From assembly GCA_905221605.1 (NCBI GenBank), contig CAJNDS010000579.1, positions 46,207-110,206 on the forward strand: DNA of 64,000 bases, written 5' to 3'. Below, one piece after another: positions 19,424 through 29,993 of the stretch. This DNA is from Symbiodinium natans (taxonomy: Eukaryota; Sar; Dinophyceae; Suessiales; Symbiodiniaceae). The position numbers and the translations under genes were made by a program. Numbering within the stretch: the first letter of the stretch is position 1; each line of letters begins with the position of its first letter. Below the pieces are notes generated by a model that was not told where the DNA came from, did not search any database, and saw only the letters and a program-made list of their open reading frames with translations.

Positions 19424-22400
19424 CGAACCCATGCCTGTGGCCGGGCAGCCGGGGTCTCTACTCTTGAGCCTCTTGAGCCTCTTGAGCCTCTTGAGCTGCA
19501 GTTGACTGCATCGTTTTGTCAGGTACGCTTCCGGTGGAGAAGCCATCAAAGCGACTTCGACGAGTGTCTTGACTGGAGTGCAGGCCATGAGGCTTTCGAT
19601 TCAGCGCCGGTTGCAATCTTGCTGGCCAGACATGCGTGCCACATGGTCGTGTCAGGACTGCAGAATGGAAGAGGGAAAAACGCATATGTCTTCGGCAAGA
19701 GTTTAAAAACATAGTTTGGCCAACCGAGGCCAGTGATTTCCTGCAGCAACAAAAGAGTGTGCTGCAGCAACCAGGGCAAGTTAGCTTCTGTTTGTGCTGC
19801 TCGGTCCCTCGTGGTGGCTTATTAAGAACATTATGGCCAGGCCCATGTCCCACCCAAGCATGGACATCACGGTGGACGGAGTCGCGCCAGCCCTGGTGAA
19901 GCTCGTCCCGAAACCTCCATTAGTCCTCCATGCCTCCGCTGCTGTGACCCTGAGGATCTTGCAGTGACTGTTCGCGCGCCAGTTCAAGCAGTATCTGCTG
20001 AGCTGCGAACTTGCAGCCCTGGCTTCGCACGACAATACTGTTTTTGATCACGTTTGAGGCTGTACGTGGTTCGCTTTGGTGGCGATACAGACATCGTTCC
20101 TAGAGCTGCGCAGGTTGGGGGCATTAACAAGGACAGAGGACAAGATACGGCAGTGCGCGTTTGTTGCTTTTGTAATCTTCTGCAAGGCCCAGCGTCTGCC
20201 GAACTGGAACTTCCTCATCCGCGTCAAGATCCCCCTCCCGCCCGGGCCCCCCAAGCACCTCACTTCCCTCACTTCCGCCACTTCCACATCTTCCAGTGCT
20301 GGCAGCGACAAAAAGCTGGAAGGCGAGCACGGTACGAGCTTCGGATCGAACCAGACTCGCTGGAGGACCCATGTAAAATTGGTGTAAAGATTTCACAGAT
20401 TGGGCATCCGTGTACTGTGCAGTTGATTGTCGCTGTGATGGTCCTAATGGCTGTTCTTTGCCTAGCCTTTCTTTGGCAGGACGGGCCAGGCCTGTGCTAT
20501 TCTATTGCCTTCAACGTCCAGACCCTATGGGTTGTTCATGCGACTGTGGCGTTCGATTATGGCGTTTTCGTTGCTTAGGAATCAACCCGAGCGCCAGCAT
20601 TGCTCACCTCCCTGGATGTGCCTTGGCCAGTTTAATCCGCGCAATGAGCCCTTAAATCTATTGGCCTTCATCCTTTTACCTTGAATCACTTTGTCAAAGC
20701 TGAAAATTTCGATGGGCAAATATTCAGAATAAGTATCCTGGAACTGCCACTTCAGGGTATGAAATAGACTGTGTCAATTTGTCAAGTCATTGCAGGGGGG
20801 GCCTAAGCTTTGGATGGATCATTTTGCATCTGGACACTTTGGGAGCCTGCCCAAAATCTCGGAGGAGCCTTTGGCGATGAAGTTTGGATACGCTCCCATG
20901 ACCTCAGCAGGGCAGGCCTTGCGAAATGCCTTGTGTGTCAAACTCATCTCCTGCACTCTCTGCCCAGCATTGGAGAAGTTGTGGTAGGTTAACGGAGTTG
21001 CCTTGTTCAGCCCTCTGATGCAATCGCCTCAGAGCTCGCTCTGATGTCAGTGTAGTTTCTGCACATGCTGCGCATGCTCCGAAGGTTTAGAATACCTGCC
21101 GGGACAGCATATTTTCTCATCTGGGTCAACAAGGTCAGGAAAAGGAGTGTTCTCCTTCTCGCGTCCATAGCACCGTGCTCACTTGTGCATGTCAGGCTGT
21201 TGCCTTGCGTGAGGCTAAGGAGCCCGCACAAAGTCCAAAGTCCACAACTTCTCGAGGTTTGAAATGTTTCAGTCACGGTCAGGAGCCCACGAGCTGCAGC
21301 CCAGCGCTGAGATGCTGGACGCCACAGAACGTTGCAGGAGATGCTCCTGGGACGGTCCCAGCTTCCTGGCCCACTGGTGTAGGCCTCACGAGCCTGTTTG
21401 CTTCACGCTTGGGGGCTTTGCCGACCGAAAATGGAGCCTGGCCCCCACATTGCGGCGACATGCTGCATGACTGCTGCATGACTGCTGCATGACTGCTGCG
21501 CGACGATGTGCGAACTATGGAAAGATATGGAAAGCCTCGGCTCTAGGCTCAACTTTCGGCAAACTTGCCGAAGAGTCCATCCAAGTCGGCTGCTTTTTGA
21601 ATTGCTTGCAGTGCCAGATCTGGCTGTGCTCCTCAATGCTTCAGTCGACACGAGGACGACGAAGGATCGCAGGTCCGTGTTGCAACTTCTTCAAGCTCGC
21701 CTCAGTGATCAACTTGGACCCTACGTCCAGGATTGGGAATTTCGAAGCAAAAACTTGTGATGGGTAGTATCAGTATAGTACCAGTTGCGCCTGCTGACCC
21801 TGCAAGCGTCTTCTCTGTGCAAGCTGAAGGACTCTGCAGGAGATGTACACTTGGATCTGTCCTTCAAGGACGGGAAATGCTGCATCCTCAGCTCCAAGAG
21901 ACGGTTTGCTCTTTCTAACGCTTGGCTGATTAGTGTTGTGAAATGCTGCCAGAACTCATCCAAAATCTCTAGTGACTCTGGTGAAGAGTCGGTTTGGGTG
22001 GGGCAACTCTGCTGCAGAACACACCCTGTCACGCATTAGGAGCTGTTTGATGTGCAGCTCTTTCCGCTGCAATCCAGCCACACCCTTCAAGTATCATGAG
22101 GTGAGACAACTTACACTACGTATAACCACGTCAAAGCGCTGTCGCTTCGCCCACCTATTGCATCTGACCGACTCATCATCCCAAAAGAACATCCCAAAAC
22201 CATGAAATATCCCGTGCCATCACATCGTCAAGAATGCAAATTGATAGTTGCTACTGACACTTGGGGCATTCATCAAGCCGGTCAGGTGCCAGAACATACG
22301 TGCTGTGCTGGCCATCAGTTGTTGGTATTGGCCGATACATAGCCTCTGGGGGGGCATCAGTTCAACATCTGACCCGAAGTCCGAACCTGCCGTTGAAGTG

Positions 22401-24799
22401 AAGGTGTGCGGCGACTCCATGAGTGCCGTACGCTCAGCATGACTGTTGCAACAGTGGTGGGAGTGCCACTTCTGAAGGAAGGTTGCACATGATTGGGACT
22501 GAGTTTGGCATCTTGAACAATCTTTTAGTTCTCAAGTTTTGCACGAGACTACATGTGCCATCGTGGCAGTCCTGTCCCAGGGCTCAGGGAATATTGGTAG
22601 ACCCGGTACTGTGTCAAGCGCCACTGACATGACTTCTTGCTTCAAGCACAGTGAACGGAGAAGTCACGAAGGAAACAAAGGAGCGGACTCGAGCCTGCAG
22701 CAATAGCTTGCAATAGAGGTGGGATGAGGTGGGGTTGGGAGGTGGGTTTTCAAGGTGAAGAGATTCGACTCCCAGCGGTTCGGTGGGTTGAGTTTTGCAT
22801 TGGCTCGTGGTATTGTAGACTCTACGACTCCAAAATTCTCCAAAACTCTCTAAAACTCTCCAAGACACTCGAAGACTCTCGAAGACTTTAAGGCTCTAAG
22901 CCTCACAGTGAAACTCTGACCCTAGCTCCGTTCTCCACAGTGGTTTCTCCACCGCGTGAATTCTGTGGCTCATGGGTTGCACGTTCACGATGCCGGCACC
23001 TATCGTCCTCGAAATGCCTCGAATCTTACTAGTCTTGGAGTGCGTCTACTGCTGCTAAGGTGCTGACATGCCAGGCTGGTTTGAAGGCTTCCTGACTTTC
23101 GGGCAGGCAGCTTCAGCCGTTGATCCTTGACATTCTGTATTGCAGATACATGTCGGATTCTGTGTCTGGACTCCAAATCTGTTTTTGACTTACCCGGACT
23201 TGCCCATCGCACCGTTTGGCTTGTCTTGACAGCTTCCATGTTGTAGGAAACTCAGTTCTGAGATATCTGAGCAGGTGGATGCGCAGTCGAAGGTGAAGCT
23301 CTTCCTTCGCTTACCAAGTGCTACAGCACAACTCGCCATCAGAACTTGATTTTTTTTACTTGCTACGTGCCGTTTGTCTTTGAGCCTTGATGTCCAAAGG
23401 TATGGATGCCGGTGGCTACCGTCCACGGCTACTCTGCGAGTGGCTAATATGTCGGCTGCTGAACTTCCAGGGCAAGAGGAGGAGCCATGCCGACAGGTAA
23501 GCTCACTTTCCCATCGAGAGATGCATTGTTCTGACTCCTCGCTCAACATGTGGACTCGTCAGGTCGGGCACACGGTGAGCCTTTGCCCAAAGGATTTACA
23601 TAGGCTCGACGGCTTACAATATGGAGTGGATTAAGTGTTATTTGGGAGAAGCTTTTCGTAGAAAAGGATCCGCTGGCACTCAAAGAGTAGTTTAGCGGCA
23701 CAAATTCTTACATCGCTGCTGGCAAAATGCCAGTACCGATAGCTGCTTGACAACATGTCGCAGTTTTCAACCAGATTCATTCGGGCAGGCGCTGGGCCCT
23801 GTACCTCGTTTGTTGGGGACCGAAGCAGCTGCAAATGCGCCAGGAGTGTCGGTCCCACTCATGGCGGCTGCAAAAAGCTTCACTTCTGCCGGGCTCCTCA
23901 CAAAGACTATCTACATTCATGTCGCGTTTGCGAGTTCCAGCGATTTGAAGTACGCCTGGAATGATGGAACCTAGAATTATACTTGCCGAGTCGTCCGCTC
24001 GTGTTCACTTTTACGATGGGTGTCGGACACTGTTAATGTCAGCAGTGACGACCAGAAGTATCTTGATCTTCTTTTCGCGACCGTAATCGTACACATGCCA
24101 CGATTGTTCTCTTCAGCCTTCAAGCCTCACATGAAGCCATGCGAAGATTCGCCACCATCTTGGTTGCTGGGAAGTTGTGCCGGGAAGCACATTGCCAAAT
24201 TCTCAAGAGCAGACGCAGCCATGTAAATCTTGGACATTCTTGACCCTGTCCTGGTTCAAGCACCCTGTAGCAGTTGGTGCGCAGCAATTGAACGGGAATG
24301 CGGTGGAATGCAGCGGTTGCTCGAAATGGAGCGGGTAGACTGTGCCAGGCTTTGCGAACAGATGCGGTTGCAGAGTACGGTGGGCAGAGGTTGCAATACT
24401 AATACAAGTGCCAGCTTTCGTCCGATTGCTGGAATTGACGCGGGGTTGCGGGGCAACTTTAGTTCCACAAGCCACGACATTCCAGAAATTTCACAATATG
24501 AGAGTGCCTGTGTCCGATCAGTGCTTGTCAAGCACCGATGGCAGCGTTTCTGGTCCATCAGTGCCCCTTTCCAAGGATTGCGTGCACAAACTGTAAACAT
24601 GCATACTGGGTAAGGGGTCCACATCTAGGGAGCAGTCGTAGATTTCTGCTTGAACAGCTTGTCGAAACTGGGCAGAGCAGAATTTCCTTCTTTCCGCGCC
24701 TGAAAAAACACATCTTACCACAGCAACAGTACAGCAACTGCACGACCCAGTAGACATTTTCAGACCTTTCCATAACGTTTCGGCATCTTGCGTCTAGAG
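19424..24799. other. Mostly no gene identified; some hydrophobic and short open frames
   Basis: It has a four-copy 9-bp repeat (cttgagcct, 19461-19498), a CTGCATGA repeat (21465-21500) and a CTCTAAAACTCTCC-like repeat (22835-22890). A frame at 20400-20570 carries a hydrophobic stretch (VQLIVAVMVLMAVLCLAFL) that could be a transmembrane exon, but no gene structure can be assembled. Confidence 0.3.
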
Positions 24800-25654
24800 A
24801 TGTCTAGAGGTGGGCTGCGCCAGCTGCTCAGATGTCCCGCTGGCAAATATGATCCTGAGGAAAAGAGGCAGCATGAACACACGAGACGTTTGGATCACAT
24901 TGGGGTCGCTTTGCTCTTCGTGCTCTATGTAGCCTTGCTGCACGCGCTGGAAGTAGATCTACCAGTTCCGGAAGCACCATGCCTCGTATCTGCCGCTCAG
25001 CTGGCTGTTGCGACCCTTGCTGTGTTCAATCTCTACGTTGAAATCTACGTGTTGCCGCGTGGCACGAAAGAGGCCGACGACGACTTTCTGGTTACGTATG
25101 GCCCTTTTGGCAGGTGGATTTATTTGACGCATCAGACAATAGGAGCCTTAGCTCTGCATGCTGCCACCTCTGCAGTGGCTCCTTTTGTCGGGAGGCGTTT
25201 AGTCGTTGGCACGTATGCTGCATCCCCGGTGGTTGGAGCATTCGGTGTTTTTGTTACTGTCCAGTATTTCAACTTGGTGTTCAGCCATCCAGATCATCAG
25301 AGGCAATGCCAGGTTTGGGCTGCTCGTGGAGTGCGCTTTGGTTTCATCGATTGTTTGCGTCACAGCCTGCCCATCATCGTGGCCATCTTCGACATCGTTT
25401 TAAAGCACCAGCAGACACTACATGTTGCAATGCCATCTGCCGTGGGCCTTATTCGCCTTCACTTGCTCTATGTTACCATCTTTCTGGGCGTCATACACTT
25501 GAACCACCAAATCACGGGTCGCTGGCCTTACGGGTTCATGAAGGATCTTGGTTTGAGTTTTACCCGATGGCTTGTGTTCTTGATAGTGCAAGGATCCATT
25601 TTGTCAATGTGCGGCTTGGCCTTGTCCGGACTAGCCAGTCTGTCTCTGTGGTGA
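24800..25654 (+). CDS. FAR-17a/AIG1-like multi-pass membrane protein
   Basis: Intronless, 284 residues from the ATG at 24800. A TTG 12 bases upstream is in frame but not needed. Six or seven hydrophobic segments lie near 33-52, 65-84, 105-128, 136-160, 186-202, 214-233 and 255-275. Family-like blocks are TYGPFGRWIYLTHQT (99-113), a His in CLRHSLPII (His188) and HQITGRWPYGFMKDL (236-250), which resembles the N/H-x-TGxWxYPxL block of FAR-17a/AIG1. Characterised members are integral membrane threonine hydrolases that cleave fatty-acid esters of hydroxy fatty acids, using a Thr and a His. Thr110 and His188 are the candidates here. The length is slightly above the usual ~230-240 residues because of a longer N-terminus. 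The assignment rests on remembered family features, not a search. Confidence 0.58.
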   Translation: MSRGGLRQLLRCPAGKYDPEEKRQHEHTRRLDHIGVALLFVLYVALLHALEVDLPVPEAPCLVSAAQLAVATLAVFNLYVEIYVLPRGTKEADDDFLVTYGPFGRWIYLTHQTIGALALHAATSAVAPFVGRRLVVGTYAASPVVGAFGVFVTVQYFNLVFSHPDHQRQCQVWAARGVRFGFIDCLRHSLPIIVAIFDIVLKHQQTLHVAMPSAVGLIRLHLLYVTIFLGVIHLNHQITGRWPYGFMKDLGLSFTRWLVFLIVQGSILSMCGLALSGLASLSLW

Positions 25655-28436
25655 GCTGGTGCATACATCAGTTCACCACATCCGTTTTCCAAATGTTTCC
25701 TTGCTAGCCATTCTCTGAAAAAGCGTCAGAACCGGCAGTAGCAAGCCACTATGAAAAAAACCATTTGTGAAAGGTTGTCAGCAGATCGAAGCAGAGCTTA
25801 CAAATGCTTGTGCTTATCCGGAAGCACTGGCTGCCTCAGATGCAGAAGACAAACAGCAGGTGTAGCACTCATTCCATGAATTTATTGAAGACAAGTTATC
25901 CACTACTTAGCTGACCTCCGAAACTACCCTGCCAAACACGAAGGCAAGCAATTTGTTTGCGCAAACCGGTCCCGCAGATAGGTTCGAACGTCGCTGGAAG
26001 TATGAGCCAGGTTGAGACATAGATGCAGTCGCAAGGACAGTCTGTACATGACAAGATGATTGCACGAGACTCTTTGTGAGCTGTTAGATTCTCACGTTTG
26101 AAAGATGGAGTCACCAGGCGAGGACCTCAGACTTTCTTCAGACTTCCTTCCGCTTTCCTCATAGAGACTGGCCTAGGCGGTCCTGGGCAGCGCGAAGTCG
26201 CTGATGGGTCTATTGGGTCTCCAGGCATGGAACAGGAGGACGCTGCCTTGCAAACTTTCTGCATCTCGGAGCTCTGCTGGCATGTGTGTGGCTGGGGGGG
26301 GCTGGGTCCGGCCTGCCCCAAAGTCACAGAGTGTTTAAAGTGCTGTGCCCACTCTGCTTCAACCAACATCAACAAACCTCGAAAGTCTGCTGTCGTCCTT
26401 GACCTGTGTGAGGGCCTGCGGGCAAAACGCAACTCAAGCTCCCTGTCATGGAACGTTCGTCCATGCGCGAAGCCATTGATTGAGCAGGTTAGCACCATCA
26501 ATTCAGAAATTCTAAGGGATCTCCGTTAGTTTCACGAAATTTCGAGTCATCTGATTCATGGAGATGGAAGCAAGCAAAGTTCATAAATAGGAGACAAGGC
26601 TTACCTAAACTTGCCCGAGGCAGTCCTGCTGACAGAAGCTCCTTCTGCCCGACAAGGCACAAAACACTCGCTTAGACTTGTTTGAGGGGGAGGCAAGGGC
26701 ATTTGGGGCTTTGACCTCAACATCCATGAAAAATCGTCGACCGGACAGTCTGGGTAAGCGTCATGCGCATTTGTGCACTAGCGTTCCTCCCGGGGCTACG
26801 GGACCCAAGCCGAGTGTGTGGGCTGGCAGGCAGGGAGAGGACATCCGTGTGCCTTACTTAGGTCTTCAAGGCGTGGACAGCTAATTGTTGTATTGTTGCG
26901 CAAGCGATTTGAACGCAACTCGCAAGGCAAGGCCAGCACCACCGCCGAACCGCCAGCCCAAGAACCGGAACCGCTGGAACCTCATAGATTAGATGGCAGA
27001 AGGGTGCCGTGGTTCAAGGCTGTTTAGATAAACCGTGGTCTGCGAGCCATAAGCCCATCGTCCGCCCCGCCACTGGACCGAAAAGTTCGGAGATCCTGGA
27101 TGTTGCAGTTCCTCGACCAGGTCGAACAAGGAACGATGACACCAGCAACAACCATGACCCAAAGTCAGAAGAAGGGCAAGGGCAGACAGAGCGAAGAGGT
27201 GAAATTTTGACTCGAGGCTAGCACTGGCTTGGGAAGCGGAGTCCAGATGGGTACGAGAGCTCTCACGCACGAGAAGATGGTAGAATCTGGTAGAAGATGC
27301 AGGATTTGCTTTTTGCTGCACCAACATCTTTCCAGAAATTCTCGTCGAGCGAGTACATGCAGTTCTTCTGGGAACAGCTTCGAGGTCCAAACTTTGAGGT
27401 AGTAGCAAGGGTATCTTTCCCTTGTATCTTTCCCTTGTAGCCTTGCTCTTGTCCTTGGATCCTTCCGGATGGCCACCGCAGTCACTTTGCTTGCCCAGGT
27501 CCGTGGGGCCTTTAGCACCTTTGCCTTACTTTGTAGGCTGGAGGATGAGCAGACATGTTCGCTCGTCCCGCTCGGGTAAGCTCATCTTCAGACAAAAACC
27601 TCAACTCACGCTCCATGTGGTCAAGCATCAAGCTGACCCCGCGGGCTTGTCCCAGCGGGCGGGACCAAGGCGATACATCGAAAAACGAGTTCTCAATACC
27701 TCCTTCCTATGTGCCAGCTTTGACATCAAGGTTTGCAGCTCACGTAGCAGTTTGAACAGTCGAACGGCGCAATCTCTGGGGGGTCTAACGCCTGTATTCT
27801 CGTCTCGACCTGGACCTGGCCAATTTCCATCTTCTGATGGTGTGCATGTCCAGGTAACAATCTCCTTAGCACCACTACCGTGCACTGCGTACATGGCTGC
27901 CGCTGCATTTGCCAGACTTTCCTGGTGCTGTAACTTGCACCACTACTCGACCATTGGACCCACCTAGCTTGCTGATCGGCTTATCCTGGGCTTTTGTGTG
28001 CGGACCTGGCGCTCAAGTGCCGGAGCCAGTTGTATCCAAGAAAGCGTAAGCCCCCCGCTCTTCGGACCAAGATCATTTTGGCGCGGACGGTTTCCTGGAA
28101 CTCGGGAGAATAGAGAAGGAGGAGAAAAGCAATCACAAGAGTTAATCGACAAAAAGTGCACACAATGTCAACATGAACCTGGTTGTGCTTAAGTGAGCAA
28201 GAATATGCGGACCATGAAGGAAAGCACATGTTTGTTGTTTTTGTAGTTCTCCCTGTGCTTGGCAATGCAAAATCATCTCTGCATGTCTTGTCAACAAATT
28301 CTCGGCTGCGACAGCATGTGTGGCTCTTCCTGACAGTTGAAATCTGAAAGGACCGTTGTTCTGAGAGCAGTGGCGAGTCCGATTCGTCTTCGATGGACAC
28401 AAGCTCTACGTCGACAGATAGGCCTGCGTGGGAGCC
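25655..28436. other. No gene identified
   Basis: A short coding-like reading (KPRKSAVVLDLCEGLRAKR, 26370-26440) ends at 26529 and may be an exon. Otherwise there are only short frames and a 13-bp duplication (tatctttcccttg, near 27411-27437). Confidence 0.3.
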
Positions 28437-29993
28437 ATGCGGAGCCACGTGGAGCCATTCCACATGTCATGCAACATGCCGCAAACATGCTGCAACATGC
28501 AAACACATGCGAAGCCGCAGAGGCCTGCTCCTCTCGCTCCTCTCGTACTCGGTCGGGCCGAGAACTCTACTGGAGCTGAAAGTGCACCAGACAATTTCAG
28601 AGCAATCGCGAGCAGGTTGCGAGATTTAGTTGTTTTTGAGCCAGAACCGTCAGTGCTTCGTGAACCGGACAAATGTAGGACTATAGCAAGCAGGTTGCAG
28701 AACTTGGCTGTTGAAGAGCCCGAGCCGTCAGTGCTTCGCGAGCCGTCAGTGCTTCGCGAGCACGTGGCCCCACAGGTGGACGAGGAAATGCTCTTGCCAA
28801 CGAAGCAAGAGAAGCAAAAAAAGCAAGATGAGCAAGATGAGCAAGGCCTGGCGCAAGGCCTGGCGCAAGGCCTGGAGAGTCAACCAGAACCCTCCATCAT
28901 TGGCAATCGTGGCAGTCGTGTAGACCTGCACGACTCCAGTCCACGCGGAATGGATCGAACAATAGCGCCGAAGAGCCTACAACATATCACCGTTGAGATG
29001 AAGCCCGTTTGGTTCTCCGGTGAGACAGACGCTGCGGATTTGAGTTCCAGGAACAGTCCCTTGTCCAGTGAGCCCACCAGCAGCAAGTCGCCCACCGTTA
29101 CGAGGGATTTGCAATCTCTATGGCGGCTTTGGTGTGTACTTGTTTTGCTAAGCTTCCTAGAGTTGTGCCTGGTAGCTGGCGGAGTATTTGCTGACCGATT
29201 TACAAACCCTTGCCGTGAAGCAGTAGATCCATGTTCTCTCCATGATACGGATTGTCTTGGCTGGTCATGCAGGGACTGCGCACCTTTATGGGCCTCTGCT
29301 TGGCCTGCAGCAAGTCTGCTGTTTCTCGCAATGCCAATGCGATGTTTACTCTTCGGATCACATTCAACTGGTTCATGTTCTGCAGGAATTCCTGTTTTTT
29401 TCCTGGTGTCACTTGGCGTGCTCGGCGCGGGTGCAGCGGTATTGGCAGAATCGATCGCCTCCGGCCTACACTACGCCGCTCGCTGCCCAATGCAGCGGGA
29501 GAACAGCCGCTGTACAGCTGAGTTGTGTCCCTCACCCCCGTGTCGCCGCGAGAGCGACTTTTCTCCTTGTGTGTGTGGATTGATTGGCGAGGCCGAGCTG
29601 GCACGAGCCCTCTTTCTGCATAATACTCCAGCTTGCCAGCCTTATGAATGGTACACATGGCAGATGGGCTTGCTTGAGGACATCGTTCTGCAATACGAAG
29701 CGTTCGCTTGTTTCGCAGGGCCACTGACATGCACGGCAGCAGCTGTTGGGGGAGCTCTTCTACTGGTCCAGCTTGCCTGCTGCCCTCTCGTGCTGATAGG
29801 TCAATGGGGGGGCAATGAGGCAGTTCTGCTGCTGCTGGGTCGATTGGACAACCTCGAGACACAGTTCACTCGAGTGGCAAACCCGGAGCTTAAGGAGCAT
29901 CCTCCAGCGCTTGAGTCGCACTCTGGCTATGTGAAGGCACGCAGTGAAGAGTCTTGCCAGCATATCAACGTCCTGAGGTTGCAGTTCAGCTGA
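28437..29993 (+). CDS. Four-transmembrane protein with Cys-rich loop
   Basis: From the ATG at 28437 it encodes 518 residues (numbering below from this Met). Residues 1-225 are hydrophilic and probably disordered. They contain a duplicated segment of about 25 residues (RAIASRLRDLV...EPEPSVLRE then RTIASRLQNLA...EPEPSVLRE) and short repeats KQEKQKKQDEQDEQ and LAQGLAQGL. Four hydrophobic segments lie near 229-251, 284-306, 317-338 and 426-454. The loop between TM1 and TM2 has six Cys (C-x7-C-x6-C-x4-C-x2-C in part), and the long loop between TM3 and TM4 is also Cys-rich (CPMQ, CTAELCPSPPC, CVC). The four-TM topology with a large Cys-rich extracellular loop resembles tetraspanins, but I see no clear CCG motif, so no family is named. 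It lies about 2.8 kb downstream of the AIG1-like gene on the same strand. Confidence 0.55.
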   Translation: MRSHVEPFHMSCNMPQTCCNMQTHAKPQRPAPLAPLVLGRAENSTGAESAPDNFRAIASRLRDLVVFEPEPSVLREPDKCRTIASRLQNLAVEEPEPSVLREPSVLREHVAPQVDEEMLLPTKQEKQKKQDEQDEQGLAQGLAQGLESQPEPSIIGNRGSRVDLHDSSPRGMDRTIAPKSLQHITVEMKPVWFSGETDAADLSSRNSPLSSEPTSSKSPTVTRDLQSLWRLWCVLVLLSFLELCLVAGGVFADRFTNPCREAVDPCSLHDTDCLGWSCRDCAPLWASAWPAASLLFLAMPMRCLLFGSHSTGSCSAGIPVFFLVSLGVLGAGAAVLAESIASGLHYAARCPMQRENSRCTAELCPSPPCRRESDFSPCVCGLIGEAELARALFLHNTPACQPYEWYTWQMGLLEDIVLQYEAFACFAGPLTCTAAAVGGALLLVQLACCPLVLIGQWGGNEAVLLLLGRLDNLETQFTRVANPELKEHPPALESHSGYVKARSEESCQHINVLRLQFS

